A DNA stretch of 64,000 nucleotides from Candidatus Ribeiella danica. GTDB lineage: Bacteria; Chloroflexota; Chloroflexia; Chloroflexales; Roseiflexaceae. The stretch covers positions 303,189 through 367,188 of the forward strand of contig JADKFS010000018.1 in the NCBI GenBank assembly GCA_016717335.1, in the 5' to 3' direction. A program made the translations under genes and the position numbers. Shown piece after piece: positions 16,694 to 24,992 of the stretch (the first letter of the stretch is position 1; every line of letters starts with the position of its first letter). The notes below the pieces were generated by a model that ran no database searches, was not told the DNA's origin, and saw nothing but the letters and a program-made list of their open reading frames with translations.

Positions 16694-17786
16694 AGATCAT
16701 CGCCAGACCGAGGAACGTCGTGAAGCCGCGGCCGTTGCGCAGCCAGCGCTCGACCGGGTGCTCGCGGATGTAGCCGTGGCCGCCCAGCACCTGCACCGCC
16801 CGGTCGGTGACGAACAGCACCGCCTCGTCGGCGTACTGCTTGGCCAGCGAGGCGGCCTGGGTCGCATCCTGGCCCTTGTCGAGCTTCCAGGCGGCCTCCC
16901 AAGTCATCAGGCGGGCCGAGTCGACCTCGATCGCCATCTCGGCCAGCATGAACGCGATCGCCTGGTACTGGGCGATCGGCCGGCCGAAGGTCTCGCGCGT
17001 CTTGGCGTAGTCGCGGGCGTACTCGAAGGCGCCGCGCGCGACGCCGATCGACAGCGCGGCCAGCCCGACCCGCGAGTAGTTCAGCAGCAGATCGGTGTTG
17101 CAGCCGGCCTCGCCGCCCAGGCGCGCCTCGCGCGGCACCCGAACGTCCTCGAACTTGACCTCGTAGGTCGGCAGGGCGCGCAGGCCCATGTTCTTCTCGC
17201 GCTCCAGCACCGTCACGCCGGCAGCGCCCTTCTCGACGATGAACGCCTGGGTCGCGCCGCTCTCGCGGGCGTAGACCAGCATGACCTGCGCGTCGGCTGC
17301 CAGCGGCACAAAGGCCTTGTGGCCGTTCAGCACATAGCCGTTCATCTCGCGCTCGGCCGTGGTCGAGAGCGTGTGCGGGTCGAAGTCCCAGCGCGGCTCG
17401 ATCAGCGCGGCGGTGGCCGGCACGAACGTCGCGTCGGTCAGGATCGGCAGCCAGTGCTGCTTTTGCTCCTCCGTGCCGCAGTGCAGCACCGGGATTCCGA
17501 ACAAGTTGGGGGTTAGCAGGTAGAGCGCCATCGCGAGGTCGCCGTAGCTCAGCTCCTCGGCGGCCAGCGCGCCGGTCAGCGCCGAGTGCTCGTCGCCGAA
17601 GCCGCCGTACGGCTCGGGGATCGCGCTCGGTAGCAGGCCCAGCTCCCAGCCGGTCTCGATCAGCTCGGGCGGCGTCTTGCCGCTCTCGTCGGCGTCGTGC
17701 GCGGCCGGCCGCACCCGCTCGCTCGCGTAGCGCCGGACGGTCTCGATAATGAGCTGCTGCTCGTCGTTGGGGGTGAATGAGATCAT
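16692..17786 (-). CDS. Acyl-CoA dehydrogenase homologue lacking the catalytic glutamate
   Basis: 364 residues, short for the family. The N-terminal domain (FTPNDEQQLIIETVRRYASERVRP), beta domain and C-terminal helical domain (ARDYAKTRETFGRPIAQYQAIAF, VQVLGGHGYIREHPVERWLRN) are intact. At the place of the canonical IYEGT motif the sequence is TTFLGLAMI and the protein ends: the Glu is replaced by Leu. The alternative catalytic position used by isovaleryl-type enzymes also shows no Glu (LLNYSRVGLAAL). It is probably the non-catalytic partner of the enzyme encoded just downstream. ATG 17786 has AGGAGG upstream. Its stop codon is part of a period-7 array. Confidence 0.88.
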   Translation of the reverse strand: MISFTPNDEQQLIIETVRRYASERVRPAAHDADESGKTPPELIETGWELGLLPSAIPEPYGGFGDEHSALTGALAAEELSYGDLAMALYLLTPNLFGIPVLHCGTEEQKQHWLPILTDATFVPATAALIEPRWDFDPHTLSTTAEREMNGYVLNGHKAFVPLAADAQVMLVYARESGATQAFIVEKGAAGVTVLEREKNMGLRALPTYEVKFEDVRVPREARLGGEAGCNTDLLLNYSRVGLAALSIGVARGAFEYARDYAKTRETFGRPIAQYQAIAFMLAEMAIEVDSARLMTWEAAWKLDKGQDATQAASLAKQYADEAVLFVTDRAVQVLGGHGYIREHPVERWLRNGRGFTTFLGLAMI

Positions 17787-17846
17787 TGTCTATCCTCCTG
17801 GTTGCTTTGGATAGCTTGGAGTCGAGGATGCCTTCTGGATTGACAA

Positions 17847-17982
17847 GGTGACAGGTGACAGGTGACAGGTGACAGGTGACAGGTGACAGGTGACAGGTGA
17901 CAGGTGACAGGTGACGAATCCCAAGCCCCAAATCCCAAGCCCCAAGCCCCACGTCCCAAGCCCCAAGCCCCACGTCCCAGGT
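17847..17982. repeat. Long period-7 arrays (GGTGACA x10, CCCAAGC x9)
   Basis: 17847-17916: ten GGTGACA units, nine identical and the last GGTGACG. 17920-17982: nine CCCAAGC/CCCACGT-type units ending at the base before the SCP2 stop codon (17983). Between SCP2 and acyl-CoA dehydrogenase genes on the minus strand. Confidence 0.9.
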
Positions 17983-18531
17983 CTACGAGGTCAACGCGCC
18001 GATCTGCATCAGCAGCGGCAGGCTGCCCTCGAACTTGAGCTTGCCGGTCAAGAAGGCCATCTGGCTGTTCAGCTCGCCGCCGAGCATCGCGCGATAGTCT
18101 TCGTTGGTCATCTGGACTGTGACGGCGGGCTCCTGGTGTCCATTGAAGGTGGTCGCGCTCTGCCACAGACTGCCGTCCGAGCGGGTCAGCTCAAGCCGCA
18201 CGGTGCCCTTAAGCCCTTTCACGATATTGACCTTGCCGCGCACCACGTAGTCGACGAACTGGTCGGTCGCGTCGCTCTCGGCGAACACGCGCCAATCGGC
18301 GTAGGACATCACGGTGCGCAGGTCGGGCCCGGCGACCTGGTCGGCGGGCAGCGCCGCGAGCTGCCCGCCGGTGCAGCGGAGCGCGTAGACGCCGCCGCCC
18401 TCGCCGGTGATCTCGTAGACGGCGGTCAGGTCGGGCTGCTCGGCGATTGCGGGCGCGCCGATCGCCCCAGCAGCGTACTGCTCGGGGATGACGCGCGTGA
18501 AGTAGGCTTCGGGGCTGCTGATCTCGGCCAT
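17983..18531 (-). CDS. SCP2 sterol-binding-domain protein
   Basis: 182 residues. SCP2 domains bind lipids or acyl-CoA in a hydrophobic tunnel and in bacteria often accompany beta-oxidation enzymes. The C-terminal two-thirds show the SCP2 pattern: VNIVKGLKGTVRLELTRSDGS, PAVTVQMTNEDYRAMLGGELNSQMAFLTGKLKFEGSLPLLMQI; the phrase 'tGKlk.eGd...l' is the domain's hallmark ending. ATG 18531 is chosen over an upstream in-frame start because GGGAG lies 8 nt before it. First gene of the minus-strand lipid cluster. Probably delivers acyl substrates to the dehydrogenases (inference). Confidence 0.82.
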   Translation of the reverse strand: MAEISSPEAYFTRVIPEQYAAGAIGAPAIAEQPDLTAVYEITGEGGGVYALRCTGGQLAALPADQVAGPDLRTVMSYADWRVFAESDATDQFVDYVVRGKVNIVKGLKGTVRLELTRSDGSLWQSATTFNGHQEPAVTVQMTNEDYRAMLGGELNSQMAFLTGKLKFEGSLPLLMQIGALTS

Positions 18532-18775
18532 GAAGTGCTCCCTTCTGAAGATGAGTGCTACCTCGAACACGCTCGCATGGTGTCTACACCGACACTATTG
18601 GTCTCAGGGATGGCTGGATCGCGTCGATTGCCGGATGATGAAGAGCTGGCATGACGCAGTGTACCATGACGATGTTGCGAGAATGTTGCGAGAATGTTGT
18701 GGGTGGCTGCGTCCCCCTGCGCCCCTTGCCGAGATGCCGCCGCCGAGGCTGGTCGGACGCGAATTGCCAAAACGA

Positions 18776-18807
18776 TACCCCCGCTCCCGCGCACGGGAGC
18801 GGGGGTA
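18776..18807. terminator. Hairpin terminator 3
   Basis: Perfect 14-bp arms TACCCCCGCTCCCG/CGGGAGCGGGGGTA with loop CGCA, 18 bp beyond the stop of the GGDEF gene. It shares the flank AAAACGATACCCC with hairpin 2. Confidence 0.75.
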
Positions 18808-18825
18808 GGAGGTGAGGGTTCGACT

Positions 18826-20334
18826 TTACACGCGCGACAGCGGCGCCACCACCACACGGTTTTTGCCGCCGCGCTTGCCCTCGTAGGCCGCTTCGTCGGC
18901 CATGTCGAGCAGCGCGCGCGAGCTGGTCGCGCCGTGCAGGGGGTGCAGCGCGACGCCCAGGCTGGCCGATATCTTGACGGTCACCAGGTTGCTAATCGTC
19001 AGCTCGCGGTCGAGCGCGGCGCGCAGCCGCTCGGCGATCGTGGCGGCGATGGCCGGGTCGGTCACGTTGCCCAGCAGGATGCCGAACTCCTCGCCGCCGT
19101 AGCGGTAGATGTTGTCGTCCTCGCGCAACGTCTCCCAGAGCAGGCGCGTCACGGTCTGCAGCACGGTGTCGCCGGTGAGGTGGCCGAAGTGGTCGTTGAT
19201 CTGCTTGAAGTCGTCCAGGTCCAGCAGGATCAGCGCGAAGCCCTCGTGCGTTGTCTTCCAGCGGTTCCAGTACTCCAAGAGCGCGTTGTCGAACGCGCCG
19301 CGGTTGTAGGCGCCGGTCAGCGCGTCGCGGATGGCGCGCCGGTACAGCCGCGCGTTGACGATCATCATGGCGATCGTGCCGGCGATGGTGGTCAGCAACC
19401 GCAGGTCTTCGTCCAGGAAGTCGGGCCGGTCGCGCTGGTTGATCAGCATCAGCGCGCCGAGCGTTCGGTCGGACTGCTTGAGCGGGACGCAGATCAGCTT
19501 GCAGGCGACGCCAACGTCGTCTATCTCGGCGAGCGGCCGGCCGTCGACAGGCTGGTCGTTGCAGATCAGCGGCTCGCCCTCGCGGACGACCCGGCCCGCG
19601 ATTGTGCCTTCGAGCGGGACGCGCAATGCCGCGGCGGGGCTCGGCTGGATCTCGGGGCCGGGCGTCATCACCAGGTCACCGGCGCGCTCGTCGTAGAGGA
19701 AGATCCGGCTCGTGGTCGCCACGAAGGTGTGCGCCGCCAGCGCGACGACCTCGTGCAGGAGCTGCGGCAGGTCGAGCGTGCTGCCCAGGCGCAGGCTGAT
19801 CTCGTAGAGCAGGCGCGTCTCGGCGATCCGGCGAATGCGCTGGACTGTGCGGATGAACGCCAGCTCGAGGATCGCGATGTAGGCCGACTCGTGCCCGCCG
19901 TGCTTGTCGCCCAGCAGCGCGCTCACCGCGCCAAGCACCTTGCTCTCGTCGCGCAGCGGGATGGTGACGACCCGGCGCCCCGCGAACAGCTCCTGGTGGC
20001 GCCGCTGGCGCGCCACAATGCGCGCGTCGGCGCCGAGCAGCGCCTCGACGAACAGCGGCGCTACGTAGCGATCCTGCCCAAAGGCCGCCACGCTGCTCAG
20101 GTAGTCGGCGCGGCCGCGCAGCACCCCGACCGCCGGCCCACCGAGCATCTCGGCGACCGTCGTGACCACGGCCCCGAGCGCGGACTGCTCGGTTTCGGCG
20201 GCCAGGAGCGCGCTCAGGCCAGTGCGCCATAGATTCAGCGACTGCTCGATCATGCGCGGTACGGCTATTGCCACACTGTGGCGGCTGTGTGAGAGGTCAC
20301 AAAGCGGCACGCACACCACCGCGCCATGGAGCAT
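18826..20334 (-). CDS. GAF-GAF-GGDEF diguanylate cyclase
   Basis: 502 residues, cytosolic. Two GAF-like sensor regions (about 30-175 and 190-340; the second is clear, RLLYEISLRLGSTLDLPQLL..VPLKQSDRTLGALMLINQ) precede a GGDEF domain (about 345-500) with DALTGAYNRGAFDNAL, DLDDFKQINDHFGH and an intact active-site loop RYGGEEFGILL, so it should make c-di-GMP from GTP. No RxxD inhibitory site is evident just before GGEEF (sequence LREDDNIYRYGG). ATG 20334 lies 38 bp from a promoter; the in-frame ATG 20253 has no better ribosome site. Single gene. The ligand of the GAF domains is unknown. Confidence 0.88.
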   Translation of the reverse strand: MLHGAVVCVPLCDLSHSRHSVAIAVPRMIEQSLNLWRTGLSALLAAETEQSALGAVVTTVAEMLGGPAVGVLRGRADYLSSVAAFGQDRYVAPLFVEALLGADARIVARQRRHQELFAGRRVVTIPLRDESKVLGAVSALLGDKHGGHESAYIAILELAFIRTVQRIRRIAETRLLYEISLRLGSTLDLPQLLHEVVALAAHTFVATTSRIFLYDERAGDLVMTPGPEIQPSPAAALRVPLEGTIAGRVVREGEPLICNDQPVDGRPLAEIDDVGVACKLICVPLKQSDRTLGALMLINQRDRPDFLDEDLRLLTTIAGTIAMMIVNARLYRRAIRDALTGAYNRGAFDNALLEYWNRWKTTHEGFALILLDLDDFKQINDHFGHLTGDTVLQTVTRLLWETLREDDNIYRYGGEEFGILLGNVTDPAIAATIAERLRAALDRELTISNLVTVKISASLGVALHPLHGATSSRALLDMADEAAYEGKRGGKNRVVVAPLSRV

Positions 20335-20372
20335 GGTGTCCGGGCGCCAGATCGCGCGTGCGAATGGGCGCT

Positions 20373-20401
20373 ATTGTAGCGATCTTGTGGGCTTCAGGCA
20401 A
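20373..20401 (-). promoter_or_regulatory. Sigma-70-type promoter of the GGDEF gene
   Basis: TTGCCT - 17 bp - TACAAT on the minus strand, with the expected start of transcription about 30 nt upstream of the ATG at 20334. Confidence 0.6.
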
Positions 20402-20446
20402 ATAGGCGTTCCACATGCGGCGGGAAGCGCGCGATGGGATTGCAGC

Positions 20447-20452
20447 TATAAT
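20447..20452 (+). promoter_or_regulatory. -10 box (TATAAT) of the small ORF
   Basis: A consensus TATAAT 60 bp upstream of the ATG at 20513; no good -35 is visible. Confidence 0.4.
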
Positions 20453-20512
20453 GGCGAGCTACGCCGGAGCAGTCCATTCTTCCCATAATCCTATTCGATC
20501 TGGAGAATACGC

Positions 20513-20797
20513 ATGACAAACCCGCGAGCATTCCCCGCCTGTCGAGTTGGGGCAACGCCGGAGGATCTGGCGCGCGAGGCCGATCGCTCGGTTCTGTACG
20601 GCGCGATTCTGGCGGCGCAGCGGCCAGGCGTGCGGATCAAGCCGGCGATCGCGGCGGCCGTGCAGGCGCTGCTTCCCTCTGTCCAAGCGTTTCTGGAGGG
20701 CCGCGACGACGCTGCCGCCGCGCACGCGCTGGCCTACGCGCGCGCCTGCGGCGCCGAGGCGTTTCTTCTCCAGAAGCGCGCCCCCGCCGGTAGCTAG
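20513..20797 (+). CDS. Small hypothetical protein, 94 residues
   Basis: Not recognised. Soluble, alanine-rich and largely helical in appearance (AIAAAVQALLPSVQAFLEGRDDAAAAHALAYARACG). ATG 20513 has TGGAGAAT 5-6 nt upstream and a TATAAT box 60 bp upstream, and the gene is followed by a composite hairpin element, all signs of a real transcription unit. No motif suggests a role. Confidence 0.6.
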   Translation: MTNPRAFPACRVGATPEDLAREADRSVLYGAILAAQRPGVRIKPAIAAAVQALLPSVQAFLEGRDDAAAAHALAYARACGAEAFLLQKRAPAGS

Positions 20798-20872
20798 CTG
20801 GATAGGTTTCCTCTGGACCTACGATAGACTGTACAAAGGAGCGCGCCCATTGCTCCAACCCTCCTGCCCCCC

Positions 20873-20984
20873 GCCCCCGTGGGGACGTGAGCGGGGGCTT
20901 CTTCTGGCATCGGAGTGTGGTCACATAGCGACCGCACTCCGATGCCGAGAATCTAAACCCCCTCCCCTGGCCAGGGGGAGGGGG
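20873..20984. terminator. Composite hairpin element 4 (convergent junction)
   Basis: Left hairpin GCCCCCG/CGGGGGC (20873-20898). Core palindrome 20906-20946 with 17-bp arms (GGCATCGGAGTGTGGTC and its partner) containing one G-U pair. Right hairpin CCCCCTCCCCTGG/CCAGGGGGAGGGGG. It separates the small ORF from korB. Confidence 0.75.
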
Positions 20985-21003
20985 CAGGGGGTGGGGTCGT
21001 GCT

Positions 21004-22053
21004 CTACAGCTCTCCCATCAGCTTCTCGAAGGCCTCGCGCGAGGGCCGCAGCTTCGTCTCGGGCAGGTAGGCCAGCGGCGTCTCGGTCAGGCGCATCACC
21101 TCGGGCAGAGTCTGGCGCTTCTCGTTGAAGTAGAGCAGCCCGGTGATAAACTCCTGCCGGTCGCGCGCCTGCTCCAGCAGCTCCAGCGCGTGCCACTTGC
21201 TGGTCGGGTCGTAGTCGCGGTCGAGCTTCTTCAGGCGGATCGTCGGCCCGTCGTGCATCTTGACGATCTGCGTCGCGCCGGGCTCGTAGTCGACGGCGAT
21301 CTCGTCGTACAGCTGGATGAACTCGATCTCCTGCAGCCGCTCCTCGTGCTCCTTGCCGTAGCCGTAGCTCTTGGTCGACTCGTCGTGGTTGTTGAAGGTC
21401 ACGCACGGGCTGATGATGTCGAGCACCGCCGTGCCCTTGAAGCTCATCGCGGCCTTGAGCAGCTCGCGCACCTGCTTGGCGTCGCCGGCGAACGAGCGCG
21501 CGACGAAGCCGCAGTCGGCGATCAGCGCCTCGATGCAGACGTCGATCGGCGGCAGCTGGTTGGTGCCGGCGTACTTGAGCGTCTGGCCCAGGTCGGCCGT
21601 GGCCGAGAACTGCCCCTTGGTCAGGCCGTACACGCCGTTATTCTCGACGATGTAGACCATCGGGACGTTGCGGCGCACCATGTGCTTGAACTGGCCCAGC
21701 CCGATGCTGCCGGTGTCGCCGTCGCCGCTGACGCCGATCGCCTGCATGGCGCGGTTCGCCAGCACCGCGCCGGTGGTGACCGAGGGCATGCGCCCGTGCA
21801 GCGTGTTGAAGCCGTGCGAGCGGTTTAGGAAGTAGGCCGGCGTCTTGCTCGAGCAGCCGATCCCGCTCATCTTGATGATCTGGCTTGGCTGGAGCGACAG
21901 CTCGTATGCGGCGGCAATGATCTGGCTGGTGATCGAGTTGTGGCCGCAGCCCTGGCACAGGGTCGAGTCGCCACCGCGGTACTCCTGCTGCGTCAGCCCG
22001 ATCCGGTTGACGTTGGCCGGGCGGCCGTTGGCGGGCTTGGTATCGGTTGTCAT
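21004..22053 (-). CDS. korB: 2-oxoglutarate:ferredoxin oxidoreductase, beta subunit
   Basis: 349 residues. The TPP- and [4Fe-4S]-binding subunit that decarboxylates 2-oxoglutarate to succinyl-CoA with ferredoxin as electron acceptor, reversible in reductive TCA cycles. Cluster cysteines are visible in LCQGCGHNS, SGIGCSSKTP and ISPCVTFNNH. The TPP/Mg motif is GVSGDGDTGSIGLGQFKH..ENNGVYGLTKGQFSAT. ATG 22053 (MTTDTKPANGRP) has AGGAG 8 nt upstream; the longer reading from 22101 would translate the period-8 array. It forms an operon with korA just upstream. A 2-oxoacid specificity other than 2-oxoglutarate is possible. Confidence 0.93.
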   Translation of the reverse strand: MTTDTKPANGRPANVNRIGLTQQEYRGGDSTLCQGCGHNSITSQIIAAAYELSLQPSQIIKMSGIGCSSKTPAYFLNRSHGFNTLHGRMPSVTTGAVLANRAMQAIGVSGDGDTGSIGLGQFKHMVRRNVPMVYIVENNGVYGLTKGQFSATADLGQTLKYAGTNQLPPIDVCIEALIADCGFVARSFAGDAKQVRELLKAAMSFKGTAVLDIISPCVTFNNHDESTKSYGYGKEHEERLQEIEFIQLYDEIAVDYEPGATQIVKMHDGPTIRLKKLDRDYDPTSKWHALELLEQARDRQEFITGLLYFNEKRQTLPEVMRLTETPLAYLPETKLRPSREAFEKLMGEL

Positions 22054-22070
22054 CTGTATGCTCCTGAAAA

Positions 22071-22107
22071 CGTTCGAACGTTGGAACGTTGGAACGTTCA
22101 AACGTTC
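22071..22107. repeat. Period-8 array (CGTTGGAA x4.5) at the korA stop
   Basis: CGTTCGAA, CGTTGGAA, CGTTGGAA, CGTTCAAA, CGTTC. Its last base is the final base of the korA stop codon (22107-22109). It fills the korA-korB spacer, leaving 17 bp for the korB ribosome site. Confidence 0.85.
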
Positions 22108-23942
22108 TAGCGCTCTTGCTCAAGGATCGACTCGACCACGAACCGCGCGCTCAGCGGCAGGCCGTTGCTGTTGCGCGTCGAGCGGATGTTGATCGCGCGC
22201 TCGGGCACGTGCAGCCGGACGAGCTGGTGCATCTGGCCGTCCTGGTTCAGCTCGACGACGTAGACGTGCTCGTACCGCATAGCGAAGTCGCGCGTCTGCT
22301 GGCCGAGCGGCAGCGCGCGCAGGCGCAGGTAGCTCGTCTCGACGCCCTGGGCGCGCAGGCGGTCGCGCGCCTCCTGGATCGCGCCGTCGGTCGAGCCGTA
22401 GGCGATGATGCCGATCGTGGCGCCCTCGACCTCGTCGGCGATCGGCGCCGGCACGAGCGTGCGCGCGGTGTCGTGCTTGCGGGTCAGCCGGTCGAGGTTG
22501 TTCTGCCAGTCGGCCGGCCGCTCGCTGTAGACCGCGAACTCGTTGTGGCCGGTGCCGCGCGACAGGAACGCCGAGCGCGGGTTCGGGTTGCCGGGCAGCG
22601 TGCGGTAGGTGATGCCGTCGCCGTCGACGTCCCGGTAGCGCCCCCACGTCTCGAGCTGCTTGAGCTGCTCGGCGTCGAGCACCTTGCCGCGGTCGAGCGG
22701 CTCGACCGGGTACGCGAACGGCGCGGTCATCCAGTTGTTCATGCCGAGGTCGAGGTCGCTGAGCACGAACACCGGCGTCTGCAGCCGCTCGGCCAGATCG
22801 AACGCCTTATAGCCGAACTCGAAGCACTCCTGCATCGTGCCGGGCAGCAGGCAGATATTGCGGGTGTCGCCGTGGCCGAGGTAGTAGGTCTTCAGCACAT
22901 CGCCCTGCGAGACGCGCGTCGGCAGGCCGGTGCTGGGGCCCATGCGCTGGACATCCCAGATCACCGCGGGCACCTCGGCGAAGTAGGCCATCCCGGCGAA
23001 CTCGGTCATCAGCGAGATGCCCGGGCCCGAGGTCGCGGTCATCGCGCGCGCGCCGGCCCAGCCCGCGCCGACGATCATGCCGATCGCGGCAAGCTCGTCC
23101 TCGGCCTGCACGATCGCGTAGGTCGGTGCGTCGGTCTCTGGGTCGAGCCGCAGCCGCGGCGCGTACTCGGTCAGCGCGTCGACCAGGCTGGTCGAGGGGG
23201 TGATCGGGTACCAGGCCACCACCGACACACCGCCGACCAGCGCGCCGAGCGCGGCGGCCGAGTTGCCGTCGATCAGGATCTGGCCCTCGGTCAGGTTCAT
23301 CCGCTCGACGCGGTAGGGGTCGGCCTTGGAAAGGTGGGCGCGGGTCCAGTCGCGCGCGGCCTCGACCATGCTCAGGTTGAGCTTGACCGCCGAGGCCTTG
23401 CCCTGGAAGTGATAGGTCAGCGCGGCGACGATCTCGCCCATCTCGATGCCGAGCAGCTCGCTCAGCGCGCCCACATAGGCCATGTTGGCGACGTAGTCTC
23501 TCAGCTTGGGCGGCGGGCCGACCTGCTTGAGCAGCTCCTTGACCGGCAGCGGGTAGGAGGTGACATCGTCGCGGCGCCGGCCGAACGTGATCTCGTCGTT
23601 GTAGATGCAGATGCCGCCGGACGGCAGAGCCGCCAGGTCCTCGTCGGCGGTCTTCGGGTTGAAGGCAACCAGGATCTCGGTGCCCTCACGCCGCGCGATA
23701 TAGCCATGCTTGCTGACTCGGATGGTGTACCAGGTCGGCAGGCCGGCGATATTCGAGGGGAACAGATTCTTGCCGCTGACAGGAACACCCATCTTGAAGA
23801 TCGCGCGGATGAGGGTGTTGTTGGCTGTTTGGCTGCCCGAGCCGTTGACGGTCGCCGCGACGATCGCAAAGTCGTTGACGATCGGCGGTCGGTCGAGTGT
23901 GCTCGCACCAGGCGGGCTTGCCTGAGGTTGGATGGCGCTCAT
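22107..23942 (-). CDS. korA: 2-oxoglutarate:ferredoxin oxidoreductase, gamma-alpha fusion subunit
   Basis: 611 residues. The N-terminal about 190 residues are the gamma domain (VNGSGSQTANNTLIRAIFKMG, SGGICIYNDE) fused to the alpha domain (about 200-611: EGQILIDGNSAAALGALVGG, YPITPSTSL, AEDELAAIGMIVGAGWAGAR, TATSGPGISLMTEF, VQRMGPSTGLPTR..). This gamma-alpha fusion is the form common in Chloroflexota, Actinobacteria and Bacillota. It binds CoA and the 2-oxoacid and pairs with KorB. ATG 23942 has GGAG upstream. Transcription probably starts near the extended -10 at 24126. Whether it runs oxidatively or reductively cannot be told here. Confidence 0.93.
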   Translation of the reverse strand: MSAIQPQASPPGASTLDRPPIVNDFAIVAATVNGSGSQTANNTLIRAIFKMGVPVSGKNLFPSNIAGLPTWYTIRVSKHGYIARREGTEILVAFNPKTADEDLAALPSGGICIYNDEITFGRRRDDVTSYPLPVKELLKQVGPPPKLRDYVANMAYVGALSELLGIEMGEIVAALTYHFQGKASAVKLNLSMVEAARDWTRAHLSKADPYRVERMNLTEGQILIDGNSAAALGALVGGVSVVAWYPITPSTSLVDALTEYAPRLRLDPETDAPTYAIVQAEDELAAIGMIVGAGWAGARAMTATSGPGISLMTEFAGMAYFAEVPAVIWDVQRMGPSTGLPTRVSQGDVLKTYYLGHGDTRNICLLPGTMQECFEFGYKAFDLAERLQTPVFVLSDLDLGMNNWMTAPFAYPVEPLDRGKVLDAEQLKQLETWGRYRDVDGDGITYRTLPGNPNPRSAFLSRGTGHNEFAVYSERPADWQNNLDRLTRKHDTARTLVPAPIADEVEGATIGIIAYGSTDGAIQEARDRLRAQGVETSYLRLRALPLGQQTRDFAMRYEHVYVVELNQDGQMHQLVRLHVPERAINIRSTRNSNGLPLSARFVVESILEQER

Positions 23943-24125
23943 TGTCCTGACTCCACGGATGCAAATACAAGGCTGACAGATCAAAAGGTGTCAAGGCGCT
24001 TCGGGCAGGGCCCGACCAGCACGCTGACACCCTTCTCTGCTGGCCGTCATGGCCTATCTACCTTCGATGTAAATGCGCAAGCCGTTATGTTGGTGGGACC
24101 GACTACGGCTGTGCGCCGGGGATTC

Positions 24126-24134
24126 ATTATAGCA
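24126..24134 (-). promoter_or_regulatory. Extended -10 promoter of korAB (TGCTATAAT)
   Basis: TGCTATAAT on the minus strand, about 185 bp upstream of the korA start; -35 weak, as expected for extended -10 promoters. The remaining 23943-24125 leader holds no gene that I can see. Confidence 0.5.
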
Positions 24135-24195
24135 CTTATTTGCACAAATAATTCGTTCGTGGCCGGCCCGCTGCCGGGCGCGGGAGGCAAAAACT

Positions 24196-24240
24196 CGCAG
24201 GTGCCGGGGTTTTGGCGAAGCCAAAACCCCGGCACCTGCG
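24196..24240. terminator. Composite hairpin element 5 (core only)
   Basis: Perfect 21-bp arms starting CGCAGGTGCCGGGGTTTTGG, loop GAA, 17 bp beyond the stop codon of the downstream gene's end (24258). The left and right arms of the composite type are missing here. Confidence 0.75.
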
Positions 24241-24257
24241 AAGAATCTCCTGAGCGA

Positions 24258-24689
24258 CTAGTGGCCGCGCGACGGCAGCGAGCTGCGCGCCGGCGCCTCG
24301 CGCGGCGGCGCGGGCAGGCGCGACTGGCCGACCATCACATAGGTGTACAGGAGGACAAACAGCCCCTCGGCGATCATCGAGGCGACGCCGATCGGCTCGA
24401 ACCACTCGTCGTCGACCTCGAGCCCGGGCAGCCCGACCGTGCGGCTGATGGCATAGCCGACCAGCGACCCGGCGGCGATGAACTGGCCGAGCGACCACCC
24501 CAGCCGCGAGCGCCGATAGATCCCAGCCGCCGCGACCAGCGCTCCGGCGGCGTTCAGGAAGAACAGGATGCCCTTGTAGGCCGACTCCTCGTAGTTCTCC
24601 GGCGCCTCGACCAGGTGGATCAGACCGACGGCGAGCACGAGGAGGATCCCGGCCCAGACCAGCGTTTTGGAGAGTGTCAGGCGGTTCAT
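24258..24689 (-). CDS. Small four-helix membrane protein
   Basis: 143 residues, no family recognised. Four hydrophobic segments (about 7-27, 40-58, 66-86, 100-118: TLVWAGILLVLAVGLIHLV, GILFFLNAAGALVAAAGIY, LGQFIAAGSLVGYAISRTV, ASMIAEGLFVLLYTYVMVG) and a short proline/arginine-rich cytoplasmic tail. ATG 24689 has AAGGAG 7 nt upstream. It is monocistronic between korA and the HtrA gene. Function unknown. Confidence 0.7.
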   Translation of the reverse strand: MNRLTLSKTLVWAGILLVLAVGLIHLVEAPENYEESAYKGILFFLNAAGALVAAAGIYRRSRLGWSLGQFIAAGSLVGYAISRTVGLPGLEVDDEWFEPIGVASMIAEGLFVLLYTYVMVGQSRLPAPPREAPARSSLPSRGH

Positions 24690-24992
24690 TGCATGCTCCT
24701 TCTGGGTAGTACGGCTGCAGCGCCGGCGCGATGTCGATCTGATGGCGGCGGCGCTGGGTGTCGCGCCGGCTGCTGCATTAACTTGGTTTTAACCATACAC
24801 GCAATCGCCCGACTGGTCTACGCTTGAATGCTCCGTCGATGCTCACGATCGCCGCTCGCGCGAGGCAACGCGGCGCAAGGCTCTCTCATCGGCAAAATCG
24901 CGCTTCTATACTATCGCGCGGCGCCGCCCGTCGTGTCAGCCGGGCTGCCAGGCGTGCCAGACGACGCTGCCGACTGATCTGTCGGATGACCC
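24690..24992. other. Intergenic region, nothing recognised
   Basis: Between the small membrane protein and the HtrA stop. I see a short palindrome GGTTTTAACC near 24787 and no array, hairpin-plus-T-tract or conserved ORF. Confidence 0.4.

Noticed and set aside
17847..17982. CRISPR-like array
   Set aside because: Units are 7 bp with no spacers and no cas genes nearby; it is a simple tandem array.
22053..22101. Longer korB start at 22101
   Set aside because: It would translate the period-8 array; ATG 22053 has a proper Shine-Dalgarno.
22089..24827. 912-codon plus-strand open frame opposite korA
   Set aside because: Antisense shadow of korA with no ribosome site or recognisable domain.
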